From contig CM075103.1 in NCBI GenBank assembly GCA_037576195.1, forward strand, positions 26,062,723-26,126,722: 64,000 bases of DNA, given 5' to 3'. The notes under the pieces are model-generated. The model had not been told where the DNA came from. It ran no database searches and saw nothing but the letters and a program-made list of their open reading frames with translations. Positions 21,085 through 33,300 of this stretch are shown piece after piece. The position numbers and the translations under genes were made by a program. The stretch's first letter is position 1, and every line of letters starts with the position of its first letter. The DNA comes from Phytoseiulus persimilis (Eukaryota > Arthropoda > Arachnida > Mesostigmata > Phytoseiidae).

Positions 21085-24000
21085 GAACATCGGAGGCAGG
21101 GTTCGAATGTCATAAATAGCTTCAGGGGTCAAGGCACTAAGGAATCCAGGAAAGGGCGGGCGAGGAAACTCGGAAAAAACTTGAAAGAGGCACGAGGTTG
21201 CAACAGCATGGGCACGTACAATCAGATGAACGGGCGACGGAGGGCTTGCCAGCGGCATTGGAAGTTGAAGGACAAAACCGGATCATGGAGCTAGGAGCAC
21301 CCGTAGTCATCTCGTCTGGCACATGCATTCATCGCACATCAGGAATATCGCATCGATTACAATCAGGTGATGCCCGCATATATTCCAAGCGTCCGCTCCT
21401 ATTCTGCACCGCCGTCTAGTGTCTGCCTTCTAGAGCCTCTTAGATTCACGTAGAACCTTTCTATTGATGTACTTATTCATGATGCGGCTAGGCCTACCTG
21501 CTACGGGTAAGAGAAATCTCGAGACGTCACCGTGGATACTTTACCAAAACATTGCTTCACGCAAAACATCACTTCTGATTCTACGAGTGATTCTTACGAT
21601 GTTGATGCATACGGTTGTTGTCTACGACCCTCTCTATACACAACGCTTCAAGGCTCGGTCAGCTCCAAATTATTTTTCGACGGATGAGGAGGCCTGCCCG
21701 AAGCCCTAGTGGGGCCATTCTCATTATTCCAAGATTCTTTCACTCAGATATCCCGAGAGTTTTTGCCTTTCTCGATGATAGAAACCGGGGCGGCGCGTAT
21801 TCTTATAATTCTGAGGTAGCGGCTCCAACCCTCATGCTGCGAAAGTCATCAGCTCCGCTCCTGGTTTAGTGGTGATGGCAGCCGTGGCTATGCGAAGCGC
21901 ATACGCCGCATCGAACTTTTGAGAATCGGTCGACGCGGCTGCTCGATCCGTGCGCGGATTTGTTGACTCCACGCATGCCTCGGCCACCGAAAACACCTCC
22001 CCTCGGAATGGCGACGGAGCTATCGAGCCTAGGTCTCTGAGTTCGAGCGATTCATTGACCCGACTCGGGGAGTTCGCCCTCCCGATTGCACGCTTTGCGA
22101 TTCTAGCATGGAGCCGCGGATGGATCAGACGTTGGGGATTCGTTTTCGGCGAAATGTGCTCTCGCGGAGCAGGAACTACCGAAGCTGAACAATCGAAGAA
22201 GAGCACCGTGCCAGTAGCGCTTCGAACATCATTTCGTGGCCAAACTTCATTTTAATTCCCTGGCTTGCACGCGTCCCGGCCGCCATTGCCCCGCAGTTCG
22301 CTTTCCATTTTTACACTTCCCCTCCTCGGACTACCTCCTCTGTTCCAGACTATTCAGGATGCGGCGTTCCGCGCCTCCTTCCCTCGTACTCGCACAACAA
22401 AAGACTCGCCGCGCTGGAACTTTCACGAACTCGCATAGCAGATGAGAGCGAGAAAGAACAACCTTCCAAAATGAGAGGCACTTTGCGCAGCGAGAGCAAC
22501 CAATGAAAATTCCACAACCTCATTAAGCAAAGCCGTAATACACCTTCAGTCAACGTTTGGCTCCCGGACGACGTGGATTCGTCGTTCCACGTCGCTTGCC
22601 TCCCTGAGGGCGTCCACCGTTCAACAGCTGTTCCGAACTCCGATCCTCAAGTTTCAAAACTCTGCATCGGTTGAGCCAGATCGTGTCCATCCGAAGGGCA
22701 ACAGCGGCCAAGTCGGAGGACCCTCGAGGATGTTCGGCTGACACCCGACTTATGGCGTCGCTTCGTTTGCTTCACTTTCCGCAGAAGTCACGCGAGATGA
22801 AAAATACCTCAATTACGGCGTGACGTTACTCATCCCTTGACTACTCGACCCAACGGTCGTAGCTTTATCAAAAGGACCGTGAATTACTCCCGGCCTCGGG
22901 CTGACTCGAGTCATGCTTGCGTCCCTTCCGCAGTCCAATATGATGTGCAATAAAGACCTCTCGCCTTGCTGATGGAACGCTCGCAGGCGAAAACAACATT
23001 TGTTCCGACATAACAAAGGTCAAAGATCACAGACGAAGCAACTCTGGGTGCAGGCAGGAATACAGCCAACGCTCCAACGAGGTTCTCCGATCGTGGTCCA
23101 CAGGAGTTCTGCTTTCCCTTTTCCTCCAAGCCACGGTCGTGCGCCGGGGAGGCGACGAACCGGACCACGTGGGTAAAATCACTGCCCATGTATCGCCTCC
23201 GTGAGGATCTCTAAAATCCCTCACCATCAACAGGGCGCAGAAATCGAGAGGTAGGTGACACGATTCAGATCGACCCCTTCAGAAGTTCCAAGTCGAGTTT
23301 CCTCCGAGAATCTCATGGAAAAACGTCGAAGTCGCTGTGGTTGACAATGGATCCTGTATCTCTCCATACTGTCTCTGTCGACAGGCAATCACGGTTTAGC
23401 AGAAGTTGCCACTTCCAGCTCGGTCGGCACTCAGGGAAGCATGCCAGGACAACGAACGAAAACTTACAAGGACTCCTACGTCTCCTTTCTTTGCTCTGCA
23501 TCCTGCACGTCGTTCCACATGAGAAGTTCCTCCTACTGCATGTGACTTTTTTACGTGCCATGTGTTTTCTCGTGTCACAATCCTCACGTATTACGGTTCT
23601 CATACGTCGAGTTCGTTGCGTCATATCTCGGCTGTTTGCCGCATCCTCTGCTAGAACTGGCCTGTTACACAATACTGGAGCTTGTCTCCACCGCTACGGA
23701 TTCTTTCTCTCTCGCTGTCCTCTTTCCTCCCTGTTTTTCCGGGAGAAGACTCGTCCCGGCGACGATATGAAGGTTCGAAATCGAGATTCAGGCGTCTTCT
23801 GACCGGACAGCCCTGCGAGTTGTGCTTCGACTTTTTTTTTCTTTTTTTTTTCTCTGTCGATCTTGGGGAAATTCCCTTCCCGAAATGGGAGCGCAGGCAC
23901 TGGACCTTCGGCATCGAAGCTGCCGCTCACGAGCATTGTTCCCGCTCGAGGAAGATTCAATGTTGCGACGCGAGTCTGCGCGTGTTGATTTGATCGCTTC

Positions 24001-24799
24001 GGTGACCAAGTGGGAGCCGCTAGCAATCGTGGCTTCCGAGATAATTGCGTTCTCATCGGAAACGGACCCGTGAGTAATCCGCCGGAACGGGCTCAAGGGT
24101 TCCCTTGATAAAGTTCCGCTCGCATAGATGCTGGCGAACACTCTCTACCGGCCGAAACTTCACTCCATGATCATTCGTACCGCGAAAGCATCGGGATGCG
24201 CTCAACCGTCGACGTTCCTCATACATCCCAAAGGGCGCGTTAGACACATGCCCGACAACGATCTCGGTGTGTCTGGGGATCAGCTGGGAAACTGCCTCAG
24301 AAATTGGAAGGTGGTAAGTCGGGGAAAACCGAGACCTGGGGATTGCCCCTGAGATTGACACATATCTATTCGTGAAGAAATCTTTCCGACGCGTCACGTC
24401 CTTGAACTTGGTTTGAGAGTGCAGGTCGAGTGTATATCGTACACACTGAAACGTTTCTTAAGGTTGGCTTGCCTCATTGTTTGGCTCGCACCGCCCCCAT
24501 TGCAGTTGTTCGCCGCGGATATTCGATTCGGGCCTGGTTCTTTACTCGATTTCGGGACTAGTCCCCAAAGGGTTGACCTCCTGCAATCCCGATTCGTGGC
24601 CAGCATAGAAACTCCACACCACGCCACTTCCCACCGTGCTTTCTCGCACTGCGAAACTCGAACTCACCAAGTTCTCCACGTGGTGTGTATTGAGGCTGAG
24701 GTCATGTCGTAGCATACCTAGAATCCCGCTCATTACGAAGCTTTTTTCTACCAATTTTTGCTCAGAAAAACGCATATGATGAGAGCGCCACCCGAGTTA

Positions 24800-24879
24800 G
24801 TTATCTGAGGTGCTCGTTATCTGACAAGTTCGCTATCTGATGAGTTCGTTATCTGAGAGGGACGTTATCTGATGCGGTT
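24800..24879. repeat. 16-bp-period minisatellite, five units, each with TATCTGA
   Basis: GTTATCTGA (GCTATCTGA in unit 3) starts exactly at 24800, 24816, 24832, 24848 and 24864. Each copy is followed by 7 variable bases. The conserved core contains TTATCT in four of five units, the complement of AGATAA, the binding consensus of GATA transcription factors. A more diverged copy (GTTATATGC) follows at 24908. Confidence 0.85.
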
Positions 24880-27800
24880 TTTCAAGAAAAACATCGAGAA
24901 AAAGGTTCGTTATATGCGGGATTTAGGGCAGTCTGGAATCAAGATCCAACTACATGGTCCAAATCATACTCGAAGAAAACGGAGGAATTGCTTGGGTACA
25001 TTGCAGCTCGCAACCTGTTGCGGAAGTGGGATTCCACGCATGAGTCTGACCTTCCATCACTTCCTAGCCCTGAATTGTTTTCATCGAGATTACATGAATC
25101 GGCTATCAGCACTTTGGTTTGCAGCGCGTCGTCTCTCCCTCAAAACTTGACTACCCATCACCCCTATAACACTCGGATGAAAACAGTTCTTCGCATACTG
25201 ACAAAACTTCTCTCAACGCTCACCTCCATCCAAGTGACCCCCGGTCATGTTTCTTCGCTCCAAGGAGGATCGAAGATTATCAATGTCACCGCCGTCGACT
25301 TTTGTGAATAACAACACGAGCATATTGGTGAGAAAGTTCACGAAATGAACTTTCGCTATCCTGAAAGATATTCCTGGAGGAACCACCTTCTAGATGGTCG
25401 GATCAGTCGTCCGCCCCTGCACCCAGATGAGATTGTCGATTCACACGTCAGAATAACTTCAGACATTTACGAGAGTTTCCTCTAGACTCATCTTGACTAA
25501 GCATGAGTCACTGTCTTTCGAGTTCGAAACACCACGCTCGTAGTCTACGAATCGCAGAAAGCATGAAGAGCTCATCGCTGAATCGTATATTCTACGAGCA
25601 GCGATACGTTTTCATTGCACTCGCGTGTCCTTGGTCCGTGTTTCGAGACGGCTCCCACAGCTGATGTCAAGCGTCGATGTCGGGACACTCGCCCACTGTA
25701 CCAAACTCACCGCCAAAAAAGGAATCAACCAATTTGCAGACGAAGCAAGGCCCAATCAACAAACGAATCCCACAGCTGTCACGCAGCTGAACTAGGCCGC
25801 TTAAGCTAGAACACGCTGCCACACGCCAGGCGGGGTCTGATGTGCGTCCGAGGCGCCCACAACCCGGCGAGGATGCTGAATCGGAAGAATGCTGGGAATA
25901 GAACTTGAACTGAGAGGGTCCCGGGGAGGCGCCGCCGTCGATGCCGTTTAAAGTGCCCACGCTAGCGCCGGGTTCCGAGTTATTGGAATGTCGGAGGAAT
26001 CTAACTCCTCGCCCGGCCTCCTTGGTTGTTCTCCGGTTTCGGTTCCTTCGAAGCGGGGGGAAGCGCTGACTCAGCTTTCCGAGCTCCAGCTCGCAAGCAA
26101 CAGCCAGTGAGTCAGTACATCATCGGCCGAAGAGGAGTAGAAATTCCCGGGAATCGATCATGGAAAACGGTCAGATCCGAATCTGAGATCAACTCATGGA
26201 GAATTCGTCGAAGCCATTGGTCTCAGAGATCCCCTCGACGGCGGCAGGACCAGACACGCCCTCGGCTCACTGGTCAGGTCACGTATCCAGACCACGCTCG
26301 CGCGGTTCCACAGAGCGTTCTGTGGCTGTCTTATGCCTCGAAACTAGGTTGGAGCTCGTAAAGTTTCTTCTCAGATGCTCAGATACTGGACAATACTATA
26401 TGGAAACCACGCGTGGAATCCGAAGATCGAATCTGGTCGAACGGAGCCCCCGCGCGTTCACCCCGCGCAAAGCATGACCCGGGTACGTGAGCGGCAAGTA
26501 TTTGTGAAACCGAAGAACGAATTCCCTTCAGCGACGAATACATTATTTAGGAGAATCGTTCGGGCGCGGCGGCTCCCTCCGTCCGGTCATCTTTCCTCGT
26601 TACGATAGAGGCTTTGCCTCGCTACCGGCAAGCTAGCATCAAAAACAGGAAATATAGAAGACCGTTCCTCCAGGGTCAATCCGTCAAGTCGATAGATCAT
26701 TTCGAAAACAGAAGAACAGGATGGAAGCCCTGGATCGAACAAATCAACAGGGCGCCGACTTGTCAAGCTCTCCGTGGAAACCCTCAACGCCTCTGTTATC
26801 GGAGTCATTGTGATGGACGACCTTTGCACTGCTCTGTTTGTCCCCCCCCCCCCCACGAGTGGCAAAAAGGGATTCGAAGGTCCACTCATAATACGTTTTG
26901 ACGGGACTCGTCCGAAGGCGTGACTGGCCGTTGTTCCGGAGCACCGCATGGGTTTTCTGGGATGCGCAGTCCCATGGGGCACGCGTAACTCGTCCAGAAG
27001 CCCTCGCGTGTTGAGCGAATGTCGAGATATCCGCGAACCTCCCGCTCAACTCCGCGGGGCTCGTTGTCCGCTCCGCTGACGATGGCTACCAAAATAATCA
27101 TGTAGCCGCCCGCCTGGACTTATGAAGTGAAACTGCTAAAGTGCTCTCCAGCGTACTTCCTCAGTGCACACATGTTCCTGGCGGAGTTCTGCGATCGCGC
27201 CCTCGAAAGGCTGAAATTAGGGAAAATGAGGCCCCGCTCATGCCCGCACGGGGTGTTCCACAGTTCCGATATCCACGGGTAATCTGAGTACGGGACAAAT
27301 TTTAGGGCACCTCTCTTCCGGAGCCCGACCTCCGGCTCACGACGCTGGGAGTCAATTTTCAGGACTCCGATTGTTCTCGTTGTCGTCGGAAGGTCGGCTA
27401 TCCCCGGTCACCGGAAAGAAGCGAAGTCTCCAAATAACCCCGACTGATTGGAGTCTGGACGAAAAACCACTTCACTGCCGGGAAACGAGGCCGAGGAGTT
27501 CTCGCTCCTCGCAGACGTGCTGTTTCCCTCGGACCGGATTTTCAAAATTTCCGATCGGAGGAGCTAGAATGCGATTTTTCCCTCAAGAGCGACTCCGAAG
27601 TCTCGGCAGCTATAGATCCGACGTGCCGCTCGAGGATCTACAGGAATCGATTAAAATCCCGCCTAATGACAGAATTTCATTAGGGGAAGTCCCGTTGTCG
27701 AGCGATTCCGCTCCCGTCACGACAAGGAGGGGATTTTCGGACTTCGTCCAAGGCCACTTAGCGGCGATTCTGAGCACGAACAGTTCCGGATTTCAGTGAC

Positions 27801-28904
27801 GTCTCGGGCCCAGCCAGGTGGGCTTGATTCGGGACGGGCCGTTTCAGCTGTGTGGAGAACTCATTCCGCAGAGGTTGCGGGAAGCTCGGCAGTTGGTGAA
27901 AGCCGCAGGTCGCCGCGAGTGGTGCGCCGCGAGATTCTAATTTCTGCGGAAGATCCTAAAGTGCTTCGAGAATCAAAGCCTCGACCTCTGCTAATATCGT
28001 CGCGCCGCGAGCCGAGTACCCGGGAACGATGTGTCGGACACTATTAAGGTCCGCAAAGCGCGTTTTTGTCCGAGATTCTCCCTGTCGCGGGTGAGTTTTT
28101 CCAGCTCGTCAAGGCAGCGGAAAACGGTTGCTCGAGCGGGAGAATCCATGCGGATCTTGACTTAGTAAGTGAACTCGGGAGTCATATGTCCAGAATTTCA
28201 ACCGCCAGCAGAAACTCGTAGAATCTCGTGCTGGCCGAGTAAGTTCGTATTAATGAGCTTCTCTTGAAGAACTCAACTTCTTCTGGGGCGATTCTTCAAG
28301 CGATATGCTCAAATCTCGCATCTGTCGAACGGAGGTTCGTCCCCGAACGTATTCACGCTAATGTCCCAGGAACGCGATGTCCAGGAAAGTGTTTTCCTGT
28401 CACCTTCACATAAGCCAAGCCGCTTTCTGATATCTGGGAAGAAGATCAACCGTGTCTGATGGATTTGCCTACTGTTTATCCGAGGAATATCGGGGATTCC
28501 TCGCCCCTCGGTCTGTCGAGTGGAGGGAACATGTGTATCCTCTTGTCTGACGCGTGTGATATTAATCACAAACAAGACTGCTTCTCGTTGAGCGGCGAGG
28601 CAGGGTGGAGGACTTCGCCAACAATCTCATCGGAGCTCTTACGCCAGCCTGAATTAACACTCAGATAGCAGCCCGTGTGGAAGTTTCTACGGCCATGCGT
28701 TTTCCACCCGATGTCGTGCGAGGAACTGATGGAATCGATTTCCGAGGGAATTCCCGTCTTTAGAGAGTACTCGGCTGGGCGAGGGGTTTGACGCTGCGGG
28801 GGAGCTTGGAGGAAGTTTGTGCGCTTCAATGTTTTTTTTTTCGCTCGACGCACCTCGGAGTGAATCGAACTCGAATAGACTTTCACCGACGTCGGCGCCG
28901 CAAC
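24880..28904. other. Mostly non-coding region
   Basis: A 13-C tract lies at 26842-26854. A plus-strand frame around 27600-27800 contains PLEDLQESIKIPPND. A frame at about 28090-28160 contains EFFQLVKAAENG and SGRIHADLDL. Both stretches vaguely resemble the segment after TM3 and the S2 end of ionotropic receptors. A 108-codon frame ending at 25311 has no recognised homology. No exon is called. Confidence 0.25.
26842..26854. repeat. Poly-C tract (13 C)
   Basis: Thirteen consecutive C residues, directly visible. Confidence 0.95.
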
Positions 28905-28961
28905 ATGCAGAACCACGTCCCATCCGATATCAAAACGATGATCGAGGGACTCGAGGCGCAT
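28905..28961 (+). CDS. Candidate first exon of a small three-exon gene
   Basis: ATG at 28905 in a good context (CAACATGC) opens 19 codons, MQNHVPSDIKTMIEGLEAH, that end at CAT|GTGAAG in phase 0. Codons are C/G-ending (AAC, CAC, GTC, ATC, ATG, GAG, CTC), unlike the surrounding sequence. Joined to exons 29231-29311 and 29460-29549 it would give a polar, partly helical protein of 75 residues. No family was recognised. Without splicing the frame stops 9 codons after the donor. Confidence 0.3.
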
Positions 28962-29230
28962 GTGAAGTCGGGAAATTGAGGAACATGTTCCGAATACAAG
29001 CCTCTTAGGAAGATGAGCAGGAGCAGAACAGGAGGACTCCTCAGGTCTGCGCCACTCCACACGTGGTCGAAAGCTGTGGCTTGTTCGTCTAATGAAACAG
29101 CGGTTAGAACGTGCAGGCCTCTGTTCCTCAGACATCTATCTGGAAGGACCATAAAACTTTCATTCTCGGGCTTGCCTCGGGCGTCTGCTCCTCGTTCCGG
29201 ATCGCTCGACACGGATTCTCCGCTTTCCAG

Positions 29231-29311
29231 ATTCGTTCTCCAGATGCAGCTCCTGACAAGGCGGTCTTCGAGACTAATGATCGGGAGCTGAACAAGAGAG
29301 TCACACAGAAG
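29231..29311 (+). CDS. Candidate middle exon of the small three-exon gene
   Basis: Acceptor TTCTCCGCTTTCCAG at 29230 and donor AAG|GTAACG bound exactly 27 codons, phase 0 at both ends. The translation begins IRSPDAAPDKAVFETNDREL and ends NKRVTQK, charged and probably helical. The frame is also open upstream of the acceptor, so the exon could be longer. It directly precedes a 148-bp intron whose acceptor is very strong. Confidence 0.38.
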
Positions 29312-29427
29312 GTAACGTCGAGCACACCACAAAAAATCGATCACTTCTTAGTCGAGCCCGAAGGGATATCAACGGAAAACATTCTCTATCCAGGCTCCTT
29401 TCCCTGCCGCCTGCTCTCGACGTTTTC

Positions 29428-29445
29428 CTCTCTCTCTCTCTCTCT
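29428..29445. repeat. (TC)n tract forming an intron polypyrimidine tract
   Basis: A TC dinucleotide run directly followed by TAACCTCGTTTCCAG, so it may act as the polypyrimidine tract (and TAAC as part of a branch point) for the acceptor at 29459. Confidence 0.8.
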
Positions 29446-29459
29446 AACCTCGTTTCCAG

Positions 29460-29549
29460 GCAAGAGTCGAGTTGCTTGTGTGCGAACGAATCAAGTCCAC
29501 CACAATCCACCGCCAATTGAATCTCTCCGCCAACCTCATCGACGGCTAG
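29460..29549 (+). CDS. Candidate terminal exon of the small three-exon gene
   Basis: After the strong acceptor (TC)n-TAACCTCGTTTCCAG, 29 codons run in phase 0 to TAG at 29547-29549. The translation contains ARVELLVCERIKSTTIHRQL and ends NLSANLIDG. Codon use is strongly coding-like (GTC, GAG, ATC, AAG, TCC, ACC, CAC, CGC, GCC, GAC, GGC), the best in this part of the window. A membrane segment is not predicted; the stretch is amphipathic. Function unknown. Confidence 0.4.
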   Translation, partial: ARVELLVCERIKSTTIHRQLNLSANLIDG

Positions 29550-30142
29550 GGTCGTCTGCTCGTGTGTACGTTAGAAGCGCTGTGAGCTCGATGGCCGGAG
29601 AGTCGCGGAGGAGCATCTGCGCGGAGAAAGCAGGGCCTAATCCAAGTTCCAAGACGCACTCACGCTCACAGAGTCTCTTCCATCGATGCTAGTTGCTCGC
29701 CCCAGGCTGTTGAACCGACTGCGTTCCTGTCTTTGTCAGTGTTGGGCAAGCGGACTTTCTGTCAGATGCTGAACTGTGGGCTGCCGAGCCTGAGGACGAG
29801 GATCGAGCACAGATTCGCTCCTGTTCGCGTCCAGAATTCGTCCCCACTCGTAGACTTTGGACCAGCATGCATCTCACAGAAGGATCACTGTTTTCACATG
29901 AATTCACGGGAAAGCTCAACGAAAATCGGTCGTGTGAATTTAAATTCTCACACTGTGTACCCGGAAACAGGAGCTGAGTTACCTAGAGCTGAAAGCACCT
30001 TTTGAACAGTAATGAAATCGAGGAGTTCGGATTCTCCTCCGCCTTTCTTCGGAACGGAGGAGAAGAATGCGATGAGAACCAGGAGATTACGAAAGGAGGA
30101 GTGAAGGGGAATGAATAGTTTCGTATTTTCGAGCAAACTTAC

Positions 30143-30355
30143 ACAAAATTCACTTGATCCGAAGTGAAGCTCCCTATGGTCGGGAACAAAACACTGCAGA
30201 CGACGCGGTCACTCTGGCTCTGGTAAGTGCTGGTCTCGGCGAAAAAGTAGCCCGGCAAGGCGATCACAATACTCACGAGCCAGATCAAAGCTATGATGAT
30301 GAGCGCGCACTTGCGAGACATCCGATGCGACAATGGTTTATATATTGCGATGCAC
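30143..30355 (-). CDS. Exon of a class A neuropeptide GPCR, tachykinin-receptor-like (TM4/ECL2)
   Basis: On the minus strand a strong acceptor (TTTTTCATTGCAG) precedes 213 bases that end in the donor GT|GTAAGT. One base completes the preceding codon, 70 codons follow, and two bases pass on. The product starts CIAIYKPLSHRMSRKC, which is intracellular loop 2 directly after the D-R of the DRY motif. TM4 follows with its invariant Trp and a Pro at the outer end (IIIALIWLVSIVIALP). Extracellular loop 2 carries the conserved Cys (SDRVVCSVLFP) that pairs with TM3. The PL-x-x-RMS+KC pattern and VVC loop are like tachykinin (NKYR/TkR99D-type) receptors of arthropods. It would act at the plasma membrane, coupling a neuropeptide to G proteins. 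The Tyr of DRY is Cys here. No other exon of the gene was found in the window. Confidence 0.75.
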
Positions 30356-33300
30356 CTGCAATGAAAAACGAACGCAATTCACCGAGAGCACCCCACAATT
30401 AGCGAATGCATGGAATGTTTCGCGAACGCTTCCGCGGGGCCTAATCCCCAAGTTCTGCGTAAATCTACCCGGGGACGACGCATGTTTTCTGCGTGGTCCC
30501 GCTGGTGTTTCGGTACTCGCGATATCGAGTCCATCTCTGGTACGGAGCAACAATCACGATGTGCATTTCGGGCTCCCAACGCGGGGTGGGAAAGGGGGGG
30601 GGGGATGAAGCGGGAGTTCACGGGAGAAGCATTCTTGAGAGACTGGGACAAGCGGCGGCGCCGTGCTGGGCATCCATTGCTCTATTCCTCCTCCGTTTCT
30701 GTTTTTGTATGGACCCCGACGACCAGGAGCGGAGATTGAATGCAGGGGAATGCGGGACTCCGAGAGAAGTCAAACGCGTTCTGCATGAGCAACGAGAGGC
30801 TTCACTGTATGTTTTCGAAACTCGCCCGAACGTGTCGTTGGAACCGACTTGATTCGCATGGATACGGGAGTGAGAGTTGGACGACAGTTTGTATCGAACG
30901 TCCAACATAAGAACATCGGTTGCAGTTGGGTTTTCACCGTAGCTTGCGAAGACCTTAACGGATAGGGTCGAAAGGCGCACAGTGCGCTTGTTGCCGCCGT
31001 TCCGGACCGGTGGCGCCGTACAGAGTTGTTCTTCTCGAGTGTTGTTCTTTCCAGAGCTGGGGAGCGCTCCTCGGAGCTAACCAGAATGAATCTGTCAATT
31101 TGTTACTTCTTAATTTCACTCTCCCGTGACCCTGGATTGTGTAAAGGTCCCTTCCGCGACGGGAATCAAGATGGATCTTCCGATGGTTGAAATCCCGCTC
31201 TCAAGCCTCGCACCTCGGAACGCATTGTTGCTTCGAGCAGCTCCCTTTCACCCGGACTCGAACCATTTTTCTGCTTAGTTCCAGGACCTGCTCCTTTCAG
31301 CGCCTCTGAACGCTCGATAGAGTCTCAATGAACTCTCGCCGAACCCTCTGCATTGAAAGGAGTGGGAAATTAAAGCTTTGCGCTCTATTAAGCTCCACGG
31401 GATCGTGGCTTCGGACATTTCTGGATTTGTGGCATGCTGACTCGCGCGCGATTGAACTCTCAATTGATTCTCCGATGGATAAGCGAGTCCGTGTTCCATC
31501 GGAGCGCGTTCAGACCCTGGTTCCGCCCGCCGCCGCCCATCGTGGCCGCTAACCACGCTGAAACCGAAGCCAGCAGACGCAATCAACGGCACGCATCAGA
31601 GCGGGAATTCGAATCGGCCGCCTGTCCACATTTCGCGTCAACATTTCAGACGTGGGGGACCACTGCTCTCGAGTTGAGATTGGAAGTTCGAACAGGAAAC
31701 AAATTCATCTTGGAAACAGTGCGGTGCATCGCCTCTCGAGAACCGTCGAGGCGCACACACCCAAAGGTCGAACGGCTGTTCAGTTCGAGCTTGGGCGCAT
31801 TTTCCGATCCCCAAAACTCTTTCCAACAAAAAACACGTACTCGAGATGCGGACATTCGAAAGAGGTGAACACGTTCATTTATCACGCTCTCTTCTCTCGG
31901 AGCTTTCCGCCCACGAATCCTGTGGTCCACTACAGTCCTCCCGTCTCGGAGTTCAATTTTCGACCTTCCGCGCCCTTCTGCACGCACTCTATTCAATCAT
32001 TCCCGCTCGCCTATTCTAGATAACTACGAATCATTCCAGTGCTCACGCTCCGGTTGTTCGAAGTCACATTGTGCAATAGTTTGCACGTCGGGAGCTCAAT
32101 CAAGACCCGAGTCAGGGCTCGCATACTAAGTAAGTCAAGTTCAGCGTGGGGAGGTGCAACCCGATTTCGAAAGAAGTCCCGGAGTCATGCGCGGTCTTTG
32201 TACAGTCACCGATCATCCTCCGATTCCTAACCACTGTTGGGCAGCCTCCTGAGGATGGAGGACAAGAGCAGAAGGGTTCAATTAGATGCGGCGATGCAAG
32301 TCAAGTTCAGAAGGCATTGGGCGTGCAGGGCTACATCGCAACACTTCCCAAACGTAAGAATATTCCGTTGAGCATGGCTTTGTACTCCGTGATGGAGAAG
32401 CATCGTTGAGCCCGTGACCGTTTGATCAGGCTGACATTTCGACGTCCTTGATCCGTCCTCTGTCGAACGAGTTGTTCGTGGATTTGAACAGCCGATTCGC
32501 CGACTCTTCATCTCACGCGGATCAATGCGCGCTCTTCCAAGAACGCGCGGCCAGGCCGTTGGTGGTCAGTCGTCGCCAGTCTGTTCGAGCAGCATCCACT
32601 TCCTCTCATCAAGAGCCTCATCGTGGCGCCCTCCAGAGGGGAATTTTTCCCCGTCGCTTGTTGAGTAGTTCCTTATTTGTGCGATTTTCTCGCTTCTGCG
32701 ACTCTCTCCGAAATTGAAGAGGGGAATTTGTCAACTTCGCAGACGTCCCCCGGAGGGGGGAGAGACCTGTTCGCCCACTCGAAACGGTCCGGTGACTCGG
32801 ATGTTTCTTTAGGTGTCGGTGCACCTTGCGGCCGACCGGTTGTCCGACCGGTGACACCAGAAGCGTTCTCGTTGGCGAACGACCAGAGTGTTTATCTCCG
32901 TACTCGAGTTTGTCAATGCCTTCGTGCAACAGGGCTAGGGGTGTCAGATGGTGATAGACCCAAGCCGCCGAAAAGAGTTCGGACCGCGACGAGCTCCCAC
33001 TCATCACTCCCACCGAGAGCCTCTGGCTGCGTTCCAGTGCGAAAACGTCGAAGTTTCCTGAGAAAAATTTCAGCCCGCTCCGTTCATCGCTCTCACCCCA
33101 CACGAGGATTCCTCGGACGCGAGCCGAAGGTGGACTCTGAGTTGCCGGGATGATGGTACGCTAATCAATATTCAAAATACCTCGACAGGGGCTAATTGGA
33201 AACGCCTCGTCAGTTTCCAACAACGTTTCCGTCCTGCCGAAGCGTAGCGCTCTCGCCGTTCTCGAACGACATTAATTATAATCGAGACAGCCCTCCATCC

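Larger units (their letters stand above)
18561..24799. other. Mostly non-coding region with possible receptor relics
   Basis: No exon with splice signals and a recognisable domain was found. Short translated stretches resembling ionotropic-receptor segments are listed separately (18922-19356 and 20015-21084). At 24128-24313 an ATG-led 62-codon frame runs into GTG|GTAAGT and could be an exon, but no family was recognised. A T9-C-T10 pyrimidine tract lies at 23832-23851. Confidence 0.3.

Noticed and set aside
31240-31275. GGTTCGAGTCC on the minus strand, like a tRNA B box
   Set aside because: The five bases on each side cannot form a T stem and no A box lies at the right distance.
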